Assembly: GCA_029945375.1 (NCBI GenBank)
Contig: CM057065.1
Span: forward strand, 1,798,001-1,862,000
From: Agaricus subrufescens
Taxonomy: Eukaryota; Basidiomycota; Agaricomycetes; Agaricales; Agaricaceae
Reading direction: 5' to 3'
Length of the DNA: 64,000 nucleotides
The notes beneath the pieces were generated by a model that was given only the letters and a program-made list of their open reading frames with translations, ran no database searches and was not told where the DNA came from. Below are positions 45,592 through 57,419 of the stretch, piece by piece. Each line of letters begins with the position of its first letter. Position 1 is the stretch's first letter. Made by a program: the position numbers and the translations under genes.

Positions 45592-47527
45592 CTACTGCGT
45601 CGCTATCCATTTACCATTACCAATGCACCACGCCATATGTTCTTCGTCCATATACTTCAAGGCCTCTGCAATGTTCCATTCTCCAATGAAACGCCACCGG
45701 TCGTCTCTTCTAAGATGGTCTAGGATTTCTTCCTTTGTCGACCCACCGATCAGTTCAGTTCGTTTAACCATTCGCCTCACTGGAGCCGACGCCAATTCCA
45801 CCAAGACTTTCTTTATAGGACCGGCGAGAATTTCGGGTTTCGTGGGCATGTAGGCCTCTTCCTCTGTTTCAGGATCCGACAAATCAGATTCGCCCTCTTC
45901 GTTAGCCACGGAAGACAGCTTGGACGTATTGATATTGCCGAACAATGAGTCATTTGTCGCCGTCATGGTTGAGCTGTCTCTCCACAAGACGCTAGCGTTG
46001 GCAGGTACTCGGGAGCTTTCACCGGAGCATGACCGTTTGGGACCGTCCCACAGCACAATGCTTCCATCTCGCAAGAGCTCGCAGATGGCCCATTGGAACA
46101 ACCGTTTCTTTTTCATCGCAAGTCCTGCTCTATCCAATCTGAGTGGTTTGGCGGGTTGCTTAGACGATGAGCTTGATGCTTGTTGGGATGTAGTCTCCCG
46201 TAATTTTTTCTCCTCCCGGGCACGTTGTTTGACAACGCGCTTCGCCATGAGGGATAATTCTGGAACACGTCGGAGATATGACAAGGTGAAACCTTCATCA
46301 GGAAGCGGTGGGGGCTCCACTTTGACTTTTGAAGTCATGTCTTTATAATTTTGTTTCCATAGTATTGTCGGGGCGTTAAGAATATGCGAGGTGTATTGTC
46401 GGGTGGGCAAGTAGATATCGTCGTCAGAGTCAGAGTCAGAACTAGACTTGGTTTGGTCCTGGGGCGCATTATCAATATAGTGTTTGACGTAGAGGCGAAA
46501 TGCAGAGTCTGTAAGGTTGTGGGACCTCAATCGAGAGGGGTGGCGAAGTTTTTGAGGAGACTAGAAAATTGCAAAGACTGAGCCGCCGTACGCGCTTGAA
46601 TACATGTTGAACTAGATCACCTGAGGTTCAAATTTCTGTTTGATTGGGCTGGCGGCTACAGGAGAGGTAGCGGCTGCTATTTGTGAGATGACACTCGGCG
46701 ATGTCACATCTTCCTCGGTAGGTTTTGAGATCTTTTTCGGCGTCTCAGCAACGCCGGTAATAGAAGTAACAGGAATGAAAAAAGTTTCTGTGCATGAGTA
46801 AAGTGTCTTATGCAGATCCCGGACCGATTTCCAGTGGTTTAGCTGGTCATTAAAAGATGATGACACTGGTATAGGTTCAGCGAAAGCTGGATAAGAGGAT
46901 ATATCCTTACCGATTGTGTCAACATTGATAGCTCGGGTTTCATACTGACGATGTACTCTGCCGACAACTTTCACGACTCCACCTACTCGAGTCACGCGTT
47001 CAGGAAGCTCAGGCGGCAGCAACTTATCTTCTCCCGAGGACTTCTTGGGCGGGCGCGACGCATGGGTGCAATCAATAACCGAGGTTCCATCATCCACTTG
47101 TGACGGGGTGAGCCAAGGACCGACGAGCCGGGTTTTACTAATGCATACCAGAGTACGTGATCTTCTTCTCGTATGCTTGTATACCCACGACGATTCCCAG
47201 GATTTCAACCTTTCGACACGGCGTGTTCCCTAGCCAGAAGAAATCGTAGCCTGATTGATGGTTTATTACGTTGAAAACGCATGTCATGAGAAATGACTAG
47301 CCTTCTTCGTCCGCCGACATAGAGAGTGCATCTCGAACATAACATCTTATGACTGGAGCTGATTTCAAAGTCCATTCCCATATTTCCTTCGACGAGGGTG
47401 GTGTTAGGGTTTGATTGTCATTGCCTTGCCCAGAGATTCTCCTGCGCTTCCGCGGCGACAGCAAGACGCTTCCAGTTCTATTCAATGGCCTTGGGGTTGT
47501 CATTGTCGATGTCGATGTCAGACCCAT
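45592..47527 (-). CDS. STN1: Telomere-capping CST subunit STN1
   Basis: Four exons (47527-47302, 47250-47149, 47096-46621, 46560-45592) give 590 residues. The N-terminal half is an OB fold: PCRKVEILGIVVGIQAYEKK, ITYSVDDGTSVIDC, VTRVGGVVKVVGRVHRQYET, and HWKSVRDLHKTLY. Then come LRHPSRLRSHNLTDSAFRLY and YIDNAP, a conserved fungal Stn1 segment. The C-terminus has winged-helix-like blocks (GGSTKEEILDHLRRDDRW and YMDEEHMAWCIGNGKWIAT). Stn1 pairs with Ten1 to protect telomere ends and regulate C-strand fill-in. The first intron appears to be GC-AG (47301-47251), because no GT fits before the in-frame TAG. The start may be 47527 or 47599, the latter leaving only 71 bp to the divergent nitrilase gene. 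Identification is by pattern, good but not absolute. Confidence 0.82.
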
Positions 47528-47670
47528 AGTGATTTGAGTGGTGAGCCAGCGACGAGATTGCAATGACTTTGAACCGCGCGACGTCACGCGTAGAGCCACG
47601 TGACCCTAATTATAATCCATGACCTGGGCCAGTCCCATACCCCTCGGTTCTTGGAATTGCGTTGCGCACG
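47528..47670. promoter_or_regulatory. Very short divergent promoter STN1 / nitrilase
   Basis: At most 143 bp lie between the two opposite start codons. The spacer contains CACGTG-like (CCACGTGACC) and GACGTCAC elements around 47578-47605, typical bZIP/bHLH-type core sites. Confidence 0.5.
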
Positions 47671-49103
47671 ATGGCACTCCGGCAGGCCGTTTTTCGACCC
47701 TTTACTTTGGCTTTCATTCAACTGGGCCAGATTGGGGCTAACAAGGCAGACAATCTCAAGCATGCTCGTGAAATGATTTTCAAAGCGACATCAGCTCAAG
47801 GTCGTAACAAGAAACCTGACATTGTTGTCCTTCCAGTTCGTCTCCTGTCCGTCTACAATCTGCTCTATCGCCATCTCATTGTCAAATATCTAGGAATGTT
47901 TCAACTCTCCTTATGGTCACGTTCACTTCCCTGTTTATGCCGAGGTCATTGGGTATACATCAGGGGAGCCTTACAACGTCGCTTCTTCTGCAAGTGAAAG
48001 CGTGAAAATGTTATCCGATGCCGCCAAAGAGACCAACACTTGGTTGATTGGAGGTAAATATCGTTATGATTTCCGTTAATCCCGCTGATTGGACTAGGTT
48101 CTATACCCGAACGTGATAGCCAAGACGGTAAACTCTACAACACCTGTACTGTTTATAACCCCAAAGGTACCATTCAACCATTGCAAATCCTTTTCACTAA
48201 TCAACCTATGATAGGTGAATTGGTGGTAACACATCGGAAAGTTCATCTTTTCGATATTGATATCCCTGGGAAGATCACCTTTAAAGTATGGACTTCTTCG
48301 TTTCAGGACATGTTTTCGGAAGCATGTGCTCATGTCTAGCACAGGAAAGTGAAACATTGACCGGCGGAACTACTACAAACTTTTTTGATACGGGTGCGCA
48401 AATCCATCAGAATCATTTCTCGTCGTGTGCTCAACAGTCAATCATAGAATTCGCTCGTATCGGTCTCGGGATATGCTATGACATCCGATTCCCCGAGCTT
48501 GCGATGATCTCCGCGCGGAAAGGTATATCACTATCTGCAACATCATTCATGATGCTCATCCTTCTCAAGGTTGTCATGCCTTGGTTTATCCGGGAGCATT
48601 CAACCTAACCACAGGCCCATTGCATTGGGAGCTGTTACAAAGAAGCAGGTAAGTGAAAATAGACACCGCCCGTCTCGTAGACAATCTGACTTTTATCAAA
48701 AGGGCCGTTGACAATCAAGTATTTGTGGGCATGTGTAGCCCTGCCCGGGATATGTCTGCAGGTTATCATGCAGTGCGTCTATATCTCCCTCTCCCTCACA
48801 ATTATCCTAAATCCAGACCTAGTGGGGACACTCGATGGTCGTCGACCCGATGTACGTGAAATGAGTGCCTATGTATGAATCAATTGACCTTTTCAAAACA
48901 GGGGGAAAGTGATTGCTGAGGCAGGAGAAAGCGAAGAAGTTATCTATGCCGATGTTGGTAAGTGTAGAAGCCACGAAATCGGGTTTCGCCTCTCATATAC
49001 GATCTCTACAGATCCTCAAGTCTTGGAGAGTGCACGCAGTGGGATACCCGTAACAACGCAACGTCGTTTTGATGTATACCAGGACGTTGCTAAAGGAGCT
49101 TAA
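47671..49103 (+). CDS. NIT2: Nitrilase-family omega-amidase (NIT2-type)
   Basis: Eleven exons (47671-47835 to 49012-49103) give 304 residues. The catalytic triad of the carbon-nitrogen hydrolase family is complete: Glu56 in [12 protein letters not shown], Lys140 in [12 protein letters not shown], Cys181 in [12 protein letters not shown]. Other family blocks are [58 protein letters not shown]. This is the omega-amidase branch, which hydrolyses alpha-ketoglutaramate and alpha-ketosuccinamate made by glutamine and asparagine transaminases. Introns are 45 to 65 nt. It shares its promoter with STN1 and ends 83 bp before the tRNA gene. Confidence 0.92.
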
Positions 49104-49186
49104 TGTATTTGTATTATTGTTACCTCCTGAAAAGAAGCGACAGGCGGAGTACAATCAGAATTATCTTCTAAATCGTTCATGTATGG

Positions 49187-49281
49187 GCCCGCCTAGCTCA
49201 ATCGGATAGAGCGTCAGACTCTTAATCCGGGCAGCGGACCAAGATATCTGAAGGCTGCGAGTTCGACCCTCGCGGTGGGCT
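49187..49281 (+). tRNA. tRNA-Lys (CUU), intron-containing
   Basis: The acceptor stem GCCCGCC pairs with GGTGGGC (one G-T pair). The D arm contains TAGCTCAATCGGATAGAGC (A box) and the T arm GAGTTCGACCC (B box). The anticodon loop reads ACTCTTAAT with CTT as anticodon. A 21-nt intron starts one base after the anticodon (ATCCGGGCAGCGGACCAAGAT), the standard position. Mature length is 74 nt. Confidence 0.93.
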
Positions 49282-49662
49282 ACTTGATATTTTTTCCTTC
49301 TTTGGAATTTCTAATCAAACAAAATTTTTTATCGGCCACAGTAAGAAAAAATCATTTGGTTGACCATGGCCTAAAAAACACTACAGTAATGATGCATAAT
49401 ATGAATGTGATCCCCTGACAGGATGACGACGTTCATTAAACTCTTTCTACAAATATCTCGGATAACCATATTGACGTCAGGTGAAAACAAGGAGGAGGTT
49501 ATCGAGTGCAACCACGAACTTGCAACTACTAATAGTACAACACTGAGCGAGCCCGCAAGCCGTTGCTGTCGGAATAAACAGAGGAGACACATGCAAAACG
49601 GTGCCAGGAATATACGTATTTAACCTAAGGTGTGAGAGCGAGCTGAGCTTCATAACGCCATA
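49282..49662. other. Short spacer between tRNA-Lys and RAD52
   Basis: T-rich runs right after the tRNA (TTTTTTCC at about 49290) probably terminate RNA polymerase III. The rest would be the RAD52 3' UTR. Nothing else is visible. Confidence 0.45.
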
Positions 49663-51748
49663 TTAACGTTTGATTCGTTTGATATCTCCACTCTCCCCAA
49701 CCTCAAGGGACATGAAAGGTTCTCGTCGTTGAGGCGCCGCCTGTTGTAATCCCATACCAGGCCTCGAGTTACGTTGGCCACCACTATTGTTGTTCATGCC
49801 CGAAATATTTGAGCCCGACATAGCATCTGCTGATCGCTTAGTGCCTGCGCCTCCACTGCCGTATGGTCCAGTTTGCACATGGGGATTATAAGGTTGAGGG
49901 GGGTTCTGAAAGGGTAAGTAGATTCAATCGCGTGAATTTCACATCAAGTAATTGATGATTAAAGACGCACTACTCCAGGCGGAAAGTGGAATCCTCCTAT
50001 TGATGGTGGCAATGTACGCTTCCCTCCGGATTTCTCAGAGCCAGAAGTTAGAGGGGGACTCGACTTCTCATTTTGGTTCGGCTGATTTGGGTTTGACGTC
50101 AACCGGTGGTTCCGTTGTTGTTGTTGAGCTTGGTTCAGGTTGTTCATTCCATTAGATTGTCCAAGAGAGATCGACCTTGAATTACCGACATCTTGACGTG
50201 ATGAGGAAGAGTTGGACGTGTGGAGTTGTTCTTTTGGTGTGGATTCTTGTAAGGGGGGTGATGTAGTGAAGGCATCCTTAGTTGAATACTTCGCGATCTG
50301 TTGTTGTAGTCTGTGTAATCTTGCTGCTCTCTCTGTTTGTAGTTTGTCATTGACCAGCGGGGCATTGTCGACGGTCGTACTGGAGCCCTCACCCGGGGCT
50401 AAGAAATTTTCTTCTTGTTCAATTGGTTGACCCGTATCAGCTTCGGTTTCTATCGGCCGTCCGAGGTCACATTCCTCCGCCACAAACGCCGCAAAGAAAT
50501 CCTCGTCATCACCAAAATCGAAGCTGTCTTCAGGTTCCACTTTGTTTACGGCATTCCTGTGAGCTGAACCACTTTGCAAATCCGGTGCGGACGTTTCCAA
50601 GAAGGAAACATGGCGATTGGTTTGTTGTGGCTCCGAATGCATTTGCTGTTGGCGCGGAGGGGGTGGCTTGACATGGCGACTTGAAACATTATTCGCTGTT
50701 TGCACGGAGATGTTGGAGCCAGATGAGGTAGTGCTATTGTTGGGAGCATTAGCCGGTGGACGTGTGTCAGACATTTGTACATGAGGCAAAACTTGCGCTC
50801 CGCTGACAGCACTGGATTCTCGGGCTCTAGGGACTGACGTGGACGTGGACGTAGACGTCGAATTATTACGGTTGAACGAAGCGGGCGCAGGTGCCCTCGA
50901 TGTGTTGGAAGAGTTTGAGGAAGGATTTGAGGCGATCGTGGGTTTGGATTCCTCTGAAAACTCTGGTCTTCTGTGAAGCTCACTCTTGTCGAATCTTGCC
51001 TTAGTATGGTTCGTCAAGTTGGTATCCAACATTTCTCAGGTAAGTAACGTACAGGAGGAACCTTTATCTTCACGACTTCTTGGGTATATGCTTTATCGTA
51101 CAGGCAATTTCCCATGAGGTTGCCAAAATTTCGCAATGCACGTTTGAGGCCATCGGTAACTGCTTCTTTCTTGGACTAGATCAAACAGGGTTAATAGGTG
51201 TCGCATACAACGCTAGAAAAGCTTACCTTGTCCAAAGCTTGACCTTTACTGGGAGAGTTTTCCGTCAAGCCGTACCCGATATCTTCGTGATAGACTCCTT
51301 CGCGTAATGTCACCCTTACGATAGCAGTGACTCCCACATTGTATCTTCCTGACTCATTACGATCGGCAAAATCTGTAGTCACATTGACAACATTCGAGCT
51401 CCAGCCGTTGAAGCCAAAGACTTCATTTGCCAAGTTAATGACTTTCCAACCTTCAGCATATGTCAGCTTTGGGCCGCCTTTAGGGCCTTGCCGTTGTGAT
51501 ATGTATTCTGGGCCCAGTTTTTGATTAAGTTTAACCTGCAATGCAGCGATCCTCATCGAAGTCTCTTCCGACATGGTTTCGTTTGCAGAGTAAGAAGGCG
51601 CAAAGGGTATTGATGATCCAAAAGAAAGATATGATGGTGGAGGAGTTCCATGCTTGCTAGCGTTGAAGGACATTGCACCAGAGGTCACTATTGAGGAATT
51701 CATTGCGTTATATGACTGAAGTAGGTGGCCACTGAGCGCCCCTGACAT
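49663..51748 (-). CDS. RAD52: DNA recombination and annealing protein RAD52
   Basis: Four exons (51748-51227, 51175-51053, 50999-49971, 49905-49663) give 638 residues. The N-terminal 215 residues form the ring-forming annealing core: [82 protein letters not shown], and [11 protein letters not shown]. It anneals complementary strands and loads Rad51 in homologous recombination. The long tail is disordered and Ser/Gln/Asn-rich, with [17 protein letters not shown], an acidic patch of the kind that binds RPA. The C-terminal KRIKR could be a nuclear signal. The ATG at 51748 was chosen; an upstream ATG (51844) adds 32 residues that look like a hydrophobic leader and fit poorly. The tail is longer than in yeast but normal for basidiomycetes. 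Confidence 0.95.
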
Positions 51749-52745
51749 AGGCCAAGAAAAAGAATATTTTGAGGAATATGCTTGCGAGTTGTGTCCAAGC
51801 GAAAGAACGAAGAGGAAGAGAGTCAGAGCGCTCAACACCATCATTCACGCGTTGGTCACGCGATCCGAGATACGCACCACGTGACCGGGCCGAACATGGA
51901 AACTGAAAGGCCGCCGACTTGTTCCTCCTGAGACGGAGGTGTCACCCAGTCAAATGACAGGCGCATCAGAATAGCTAAAACGTATGTTTTTGTTCCGGGC
52001 ATATGTCTCACTGAATAACTTTTGGTTAGAATCTCAGCGAATCTCCATTTCGTGTGGCATTTTCGGTACTGAATGGGATAGACTGTGACCCGGAATAAGC
52101 AGCGAACCCTTTCGCGGGTAAGTGGCTGCCAAGCGATCCAGACCTATTATTCCACGTTCGGATTGCACTTCAGATGTCAAATCCCAATTCCTGACATACA
52201 TCCGTTGTTCAAAGTATCCCTATCGGTCCAAACAATTAGCAAATTTAGGATTTCACCCCTTCCCAGAAGACATTTCAAGGGGTGAGCACTTCTCTAATAA
52301 TAGAAGTAAAAACTCATGGGAGGCAAACAATGTGATGGTTTCCCAGATAAACGAGGTGACGTCCTCCACATATTCCTTCCGTATATCAAAGCACACGTTG
52401 CCTGATGCGTATCTGGCAAACTGTAGGGCCCCTGCTTTCCCCAATTATAAATCTCATTCTCATGTCCAGTCCAATTTTCTGACCACAGCGTGTCCGCCAA
52501 CAAATCACACAGGCGCCCTCCGCAAACAATATCTGTCATACCGGTGATAAACTCGTGTTTTTCACACCAGCACCACATTTTTTCCCTCCAAATAGTGTCC
52601 ATATGATCAAGGTCCGAACAAACATCTCGATATGAAAAGTTTTCATAAACAACCGAACTCCTTCTCCCGGTATTTTCAGCCTTCATACACCTCCCACTGA
52701 AAAAACGCCGCCTACTTCATATCCACAATCTCACTTCTTTATCAA
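51749..52745. other. Divergent promoter region RAD52 / S9 peptidase
   Basis: About 1 kb between opposite start codons. Short ORFs (for example 52686-52294 minus) look spurious. No RNA gene is seen. Confidence 0.4.
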
Positions 52746-55314
52746 ATGGGATCCATAACTCCACCCATCAACGGAATCTCCGCTCATTCTGGTCCAGAGC
52801 AATCCCGGGTTCCCGATTCCCAACGTCTAAATCCAGGTCATACACCTGCCCAAATATCCTCCCAGCCCAAAATTCGCGACGTCAGGATCAGCCCAGATGG
52901 CAAACTCATCTTATACCAAGTCACTCAATTCTATAAGCCCACCGAACGCACTCTGTCCGAGCTTTGGCTCGCAGAAGTTGATAAACCTCATAGCGCGATT
53001 CGACTCACCAATGGAGAGTTCAACGATCGATCGGGCGTTTTCCACCCTGATGGAACACGCGTTCTGTTTTTATCGGATAGACAACTTCCGGGAAAAACAA
53101 CTTTCATCTACAGTCTATCGCTTGATAGACAGATTTCGCCGCCACCATCAGATTCTTGTCTGGACCATCACCGCGGGGGTCCCTCCAGCGTCAAAGGCAC
53201 TGACGGAGCGAGAATGGAATCCGAGCCTCGCATCTTGACGTCCAAGTTCAGCAAAAAACCAGTCCAGGGTTTCGAAATTTCTCCTAATGGAAAGTGGATT
53301 GCTTTTGCGAGTGTAGATGAAACCAGTTCGGAGGATCTGCGAAAGGTGCAAGAGAAAAATGATGCGAAAGTTATTGGGTCGAAGGATGGATTGTCCAAAC
53401 TCAGGGTCTACAGTTTCGAGACGGACGAAATCCGTACCCTCGATAACATCCCGAACGATAGACAGATAGAAGGATTCTCTTGGAGTCCGGATAGCCAAGA
53501 AATCCTTTACCGGCTGCGAGAGAATAAAGGCACGGAATGGTCAGAATTTCAGGTGTTATTGCAGTCTATTTCCGTTGCCGAGGATTCACAACCGGAATCC
53601 TTGGGTAGCTATCCACGATCACCTTCTGGGTCCAATATCTGGTTGTCTTCTAGACATATCGTCAGTCTCCAAAGCTACGAACCCCAGAACATCCTCGATG
53701 CACGTGCACTACACGTTCATCATCATAACCGTCAAGAATCTCCCTCGAAATCTCAACTGCTTAACTCCGAGCGGGTGTATGGGGTTCACGAGGATGCAGT
53801 ACGAATGCTGCGCGCGGACAACCCACCCACGGAATTCGACAAGAATTCCTTCCTTGCGATCGAAGTTAGCCATGACACAGATTCACGTATTGACATCATC
53901 ACATTTACTCCGCACGATCCGTGCCACGTTCACAAATTCACTCTCTTCCATACATCCTCTGACGCAATTTGGTTTAATTCTTGGGATGTGAAGCGTGTCA
54001 ATAACACATTGAATCCTAACGATATCACCTACGTCTTCGCCGGGGTTTTGAGTTCCGGTCCAAGACATGAACCGCCGAATGTTTGGGCCGGTAGTATCAC
54101 CATCCATTCCGATGATAATGGCAAAGAAGAACATCTAGTCGACAAGACGATCTTATCAAGATTAAATGATAATCTAATTCAACTGTCGAACCATTTGGAG
54201 TGGCTTGCCAAGGCACCGATATTAAAGACGGAGATTATCAGGTGGAAAACAAAAGACGGAGTCGAGTTAAGTGGACTCGTCAGATTTCCTCCCGGTTACA
54301 ATCCCTCATCACCTTCCCACCGACTACCAACGATCTTATTCATTCATGGAGGTCCCTACCGCCGCGATATACCAGGTACGTCCAAGCAAAAACCTCACCT
54401 CTCAGACTTCCCAAACTGAAAATTCTTTCTCGTCGATGTATTTAAGACTACATGCCATACTTTTGTAATTGGCGCGAACTCTGCGCTTCCGCAGGCTACC
54501 TTACAATATCACCCAACTACCGAGGGAGTCAAGGCCGCGGACATTCATTCGCCACAACCGCAAACGCAGGTATCGGTGTTTATGACTGGCCCGACTGTGA
54601 AAGCATGGTAGACGAAGTGATTGCTCGAGGGTGGGCGGATCCTGACAAGTTAGGAGCCGCCGGTTGGAGTCATGGTAAGTCGACATGCGCTTTTAATTAT
54701 ACACATTTCGTCATTTTTGTTGATGATTTTTTTTAAACAAATTTTACAGGAGGATCATTGACAGCTTGGGGTGTGACCCAGACGAAAACACGATACAAAG
54801 TAGCTATTGTAGGCGCCGGGGCCACACACTGGGAAACCATGGTCACAGAGTCGGCCTCTCCAGAACTCGAGGTGCGTATACATACGCACCTTCAAGTGAT
54901 CCGCTATGCTAACCTACATATCTAGGCGGCGATAGGTGGTTCACCACCATGGACTTATCCCCAAAGTCCGACTTCAACCGCAGCCACATTCACCTCTGAG
55001 CGCAAGACCAGTCCAATTCACAACATCGCAGGCGTCACTACCGCTGTTCTAATCCTACACGGCGAACGCGATGAACGTGTACCAATCGGTCAATCATATG
55101 GTTTTTACCGTGGTTTAAAGCGATATGCTGCGCCGCGAGGACGAGAAGGTGCACAACTGGTTGTCTACCCCCGAGAACCCCACGGGTAAGTAGCGCGTCT
55201 GTTAAATTTTTGCCGAACAAATTATATAACGGTATACCTTACAGGTTCGTGGAGAGAAGGCACGCACAAGATGTGATGGAGAGAATCCTAGTTCATTTCA
55301 ACACGTACATATAA
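52746..55314 (+). CDS. S9 family serine peptidase (acylaminoacyl/dipeptidyl peptidase-like)
   Basis: Five exons (52746-54375, 54447-54674, 54750-54871, 54926-55185, 55245-55314) give 769 residues. The N-terminal beta-propeller shows repeated blade motifs (RISPDGKLILYQVT, VFHPDGTRVLFLSD, EISPNGKWIAFAS, SWSPDSQEILYRL). The C-terminal alpha/beta hydrolase has LFIHGGPY, SPNYRGSQGRG, the nucleophile elbow GWSHGGS, the acid in LHGERDERVP and the His in REPHGF: a complete Ser-Asp-His triad. No signal peptide is visible, so the enzyme is probably intracellular and trims short or acylated peptides. The frame crosses every intron cleanly. It is divergent from RAD52 and converges on the regulator gene (233 bp between stops). 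Confidence 0.9.
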
Positions 55315-55547
55315 TACATAGCTACACACAACACATTAGATAGCAAACGAAACCTGGTGGAGAACCAAGAAAGCGAACTACGATACTGGACTAATTATCC
55401 GGGGTGCACGACCACGTTAAGTTGGCCTACTGATTGAACGAATTAGGATGAGTAAGAGGTATATGTACAGTAAGGTAATGGTCTCATCACACACACACAG
55501 CAATGCAAAAGCAGCAGCTACGACAAAACAACACAAAGAATGACAGC

Positions 55548-57288
55548 TCACGATAAACTCTCTTCCAACATGCGGGACAAGTCTTCTCTTGCACCAAGTA
55601 AAACATCCTAGAGGACAGTTCAAGTTCATGCACGTACGAAATGCCAAAACAAACTCACAGTAACGAGTGCTTGCCTTGCCTCATCTTTGATTTCCTTCCA
55701 CCGTCCTTCATAAGTTCTCAACAACTCGTCATACTCGTCTCTTTGTCTCCTATCACCTCTCATCGCCGTCCGAATGACGGACCGCAGGACACAAATGCCA
55801 GCAACCCATTCAACCTCATCGCTCTCCCAAACGGCATCTCTAGCCATCATCTCCGAGAACGCCCTTCCCATGGCATATGTATAGCCACTATTGTCAGTAT
55901 CCCCAACCCTACCCAAGCCAAGTACTCCAAGTTCCAAAGCAGCAGCATGTATGCGCGCCCACTGTATATGGTCCTTTTTTCTCTGTCGATCTGCAGCAAT
56001 TCGCTGCATCTCCTCACTGAGGGACGGAGAGAGGCCAGGGGTTGAGTTTGTCACCCCTGGCACCACTCTTGGAGTTGAGGGGCCTGCCCCAGCCCCTCCA
56101 GCAGTCCGTGAGGACGATGCTGTAGATGAATGCACCAAAGGCGGTGCATGCGGTATCCAAGTTGAATATTTTCTTATAAGCATCTGGAGCGCTCGGGTGC
56201 CAGACATGGGACCACCAACGCCCGCATGTACAACCTGCTCTGGAAAATAAGAGGCTGCGTCAAAGTAGCGGCGTAGATAAAGATGTAGATGATCGCGACT
56301 GTATGAAAGAGAGGTAGAATCTGCTGAAATAGCCTCGAATAGGGCTTCGACCACGGGTGTCAGAGGAGTGGGGGAGGGATTTGGATTGCTCAGAATGAAG
56401 GTCTGGATCATGGAGGATACGGTAGAGGCATCGAGACCCTGGAGGAATGCATCACGGAGATCACTCTGGGAGACGACTTGGGTCATCGGGAGGGCAAGAG
56501 CAGTGGTGGTGGTGGCATGTGGATGCGGATGTGGATGGTGGTGGGGTGAAGATGCGCTTTGGGGAATGGGGGGAGGGGGCTGAATTGCCGCAGGGGGTGT
56601 GGGCTGCAGTGTAGAAGGTGGAGGGGCGGGCGTAGGCTGGAGGTTTGTGTACTGGATGGGCTGGATGATGGGCTGGGGGGCATTGACGGGGCTGGTGCTG
56701 GCCTCGGCGTGGGGATACGGGACGATGGTGGGCGACGAGACATTGCCGGGCCACTGCTGCAGCTCATTTGGGTTAGAGGGTGTGACTGCCGTCTGGGCTG
56801 CCGCTGCTGCTGCTGCTACGGCGGCCGCTGAACACTGCATGAATAATCCGCACACTCGCAGAGCAGACGACATACCTTTCTCAGCCGCCTTTTTGGCAGA
56901 TCGAGGGCGGCCCTCGAGCTTCCGCCGTGTGCGGCCGACGGTGTTCTTGAACCAGTTATATATTTGCTGGTATCGTCAGAGAGAGACGGACTGCGCGGGA
57001 GGTGGGGAACTTGCCTCGCGGAAGCGGGACTCTGATTCCTCTACACCCATAAACTCATCGGGGAGGCCGAAGTTGGCGATGAACTCGGCAGCGCGCTCGA
57101 GGGCGAATTTCTTTGCATCGCCGCGGATGGAGCCCTGGGAGCGGCGCTCGAACTCTGGGAGATGGCTGTGGAGGGTTATATGGAGGGGACGGGGGGGAGG
57201 AGGGCACGGACCTCTTGAGAAACGCGAGCTGCTGGTCGGTGTATGCCTTGGGCAGCCGGGGCTTGTGTACCCTGGGATCGCTCGCCAT
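55548..57288 (-). CDS. Putative homeodomain-like regulator
   Basis: Five exons (57288-57212, 57165-57015, 56966-56876, 56827-55659, 55607-55548) give 515 residues. The N-terminus (MASDPRVHKPRLPKAYTDQQ) leads into HLPEFERRSQG, then ESRFREQIYNWFKNTVGRTR and RRKLEGRPRSAKKA. The helix with WFKN followed by basic residues resembles the recognition helix of homeodomains, so DNA binding is likely but inferred. Next come a poly-alanine tract, a Pro/His-rich low-complexity region, and a C-terminal helical part (IQWARIHAAALELGVLG; YAMGRAFSEMMARD). The second intron appears to be GC-AG (GAG|GCAAGT). Splicing the third intron to GTTCAG is needed to keep frame. A nuclear regulator conserved in mushrooms is my best guess; no named family is certain. 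Confidence 0.6.
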
Positions 57289-57419
57289 GGAGCGCTAGGA
57301 GAGCCAGGATAGCCTGGGATCGCCCTCACAATCTCGCGGCACTCGCCGAGGTTCCCTCGTTCCCACGTCCAGGTAATGCTCTATTAACTAAGTATGACAT
57401 ATGCCTAATCTAGTCCCAT

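Noticed and set aside
51749..51844. N-terminal extension of RAD52 starting MMVLSALTLFLFVLSLG
   Set aside because: Looks like a secretion leader, which makes no sense for a nuclear recombination protein; the internal ATG at 51748 gives a normal start.
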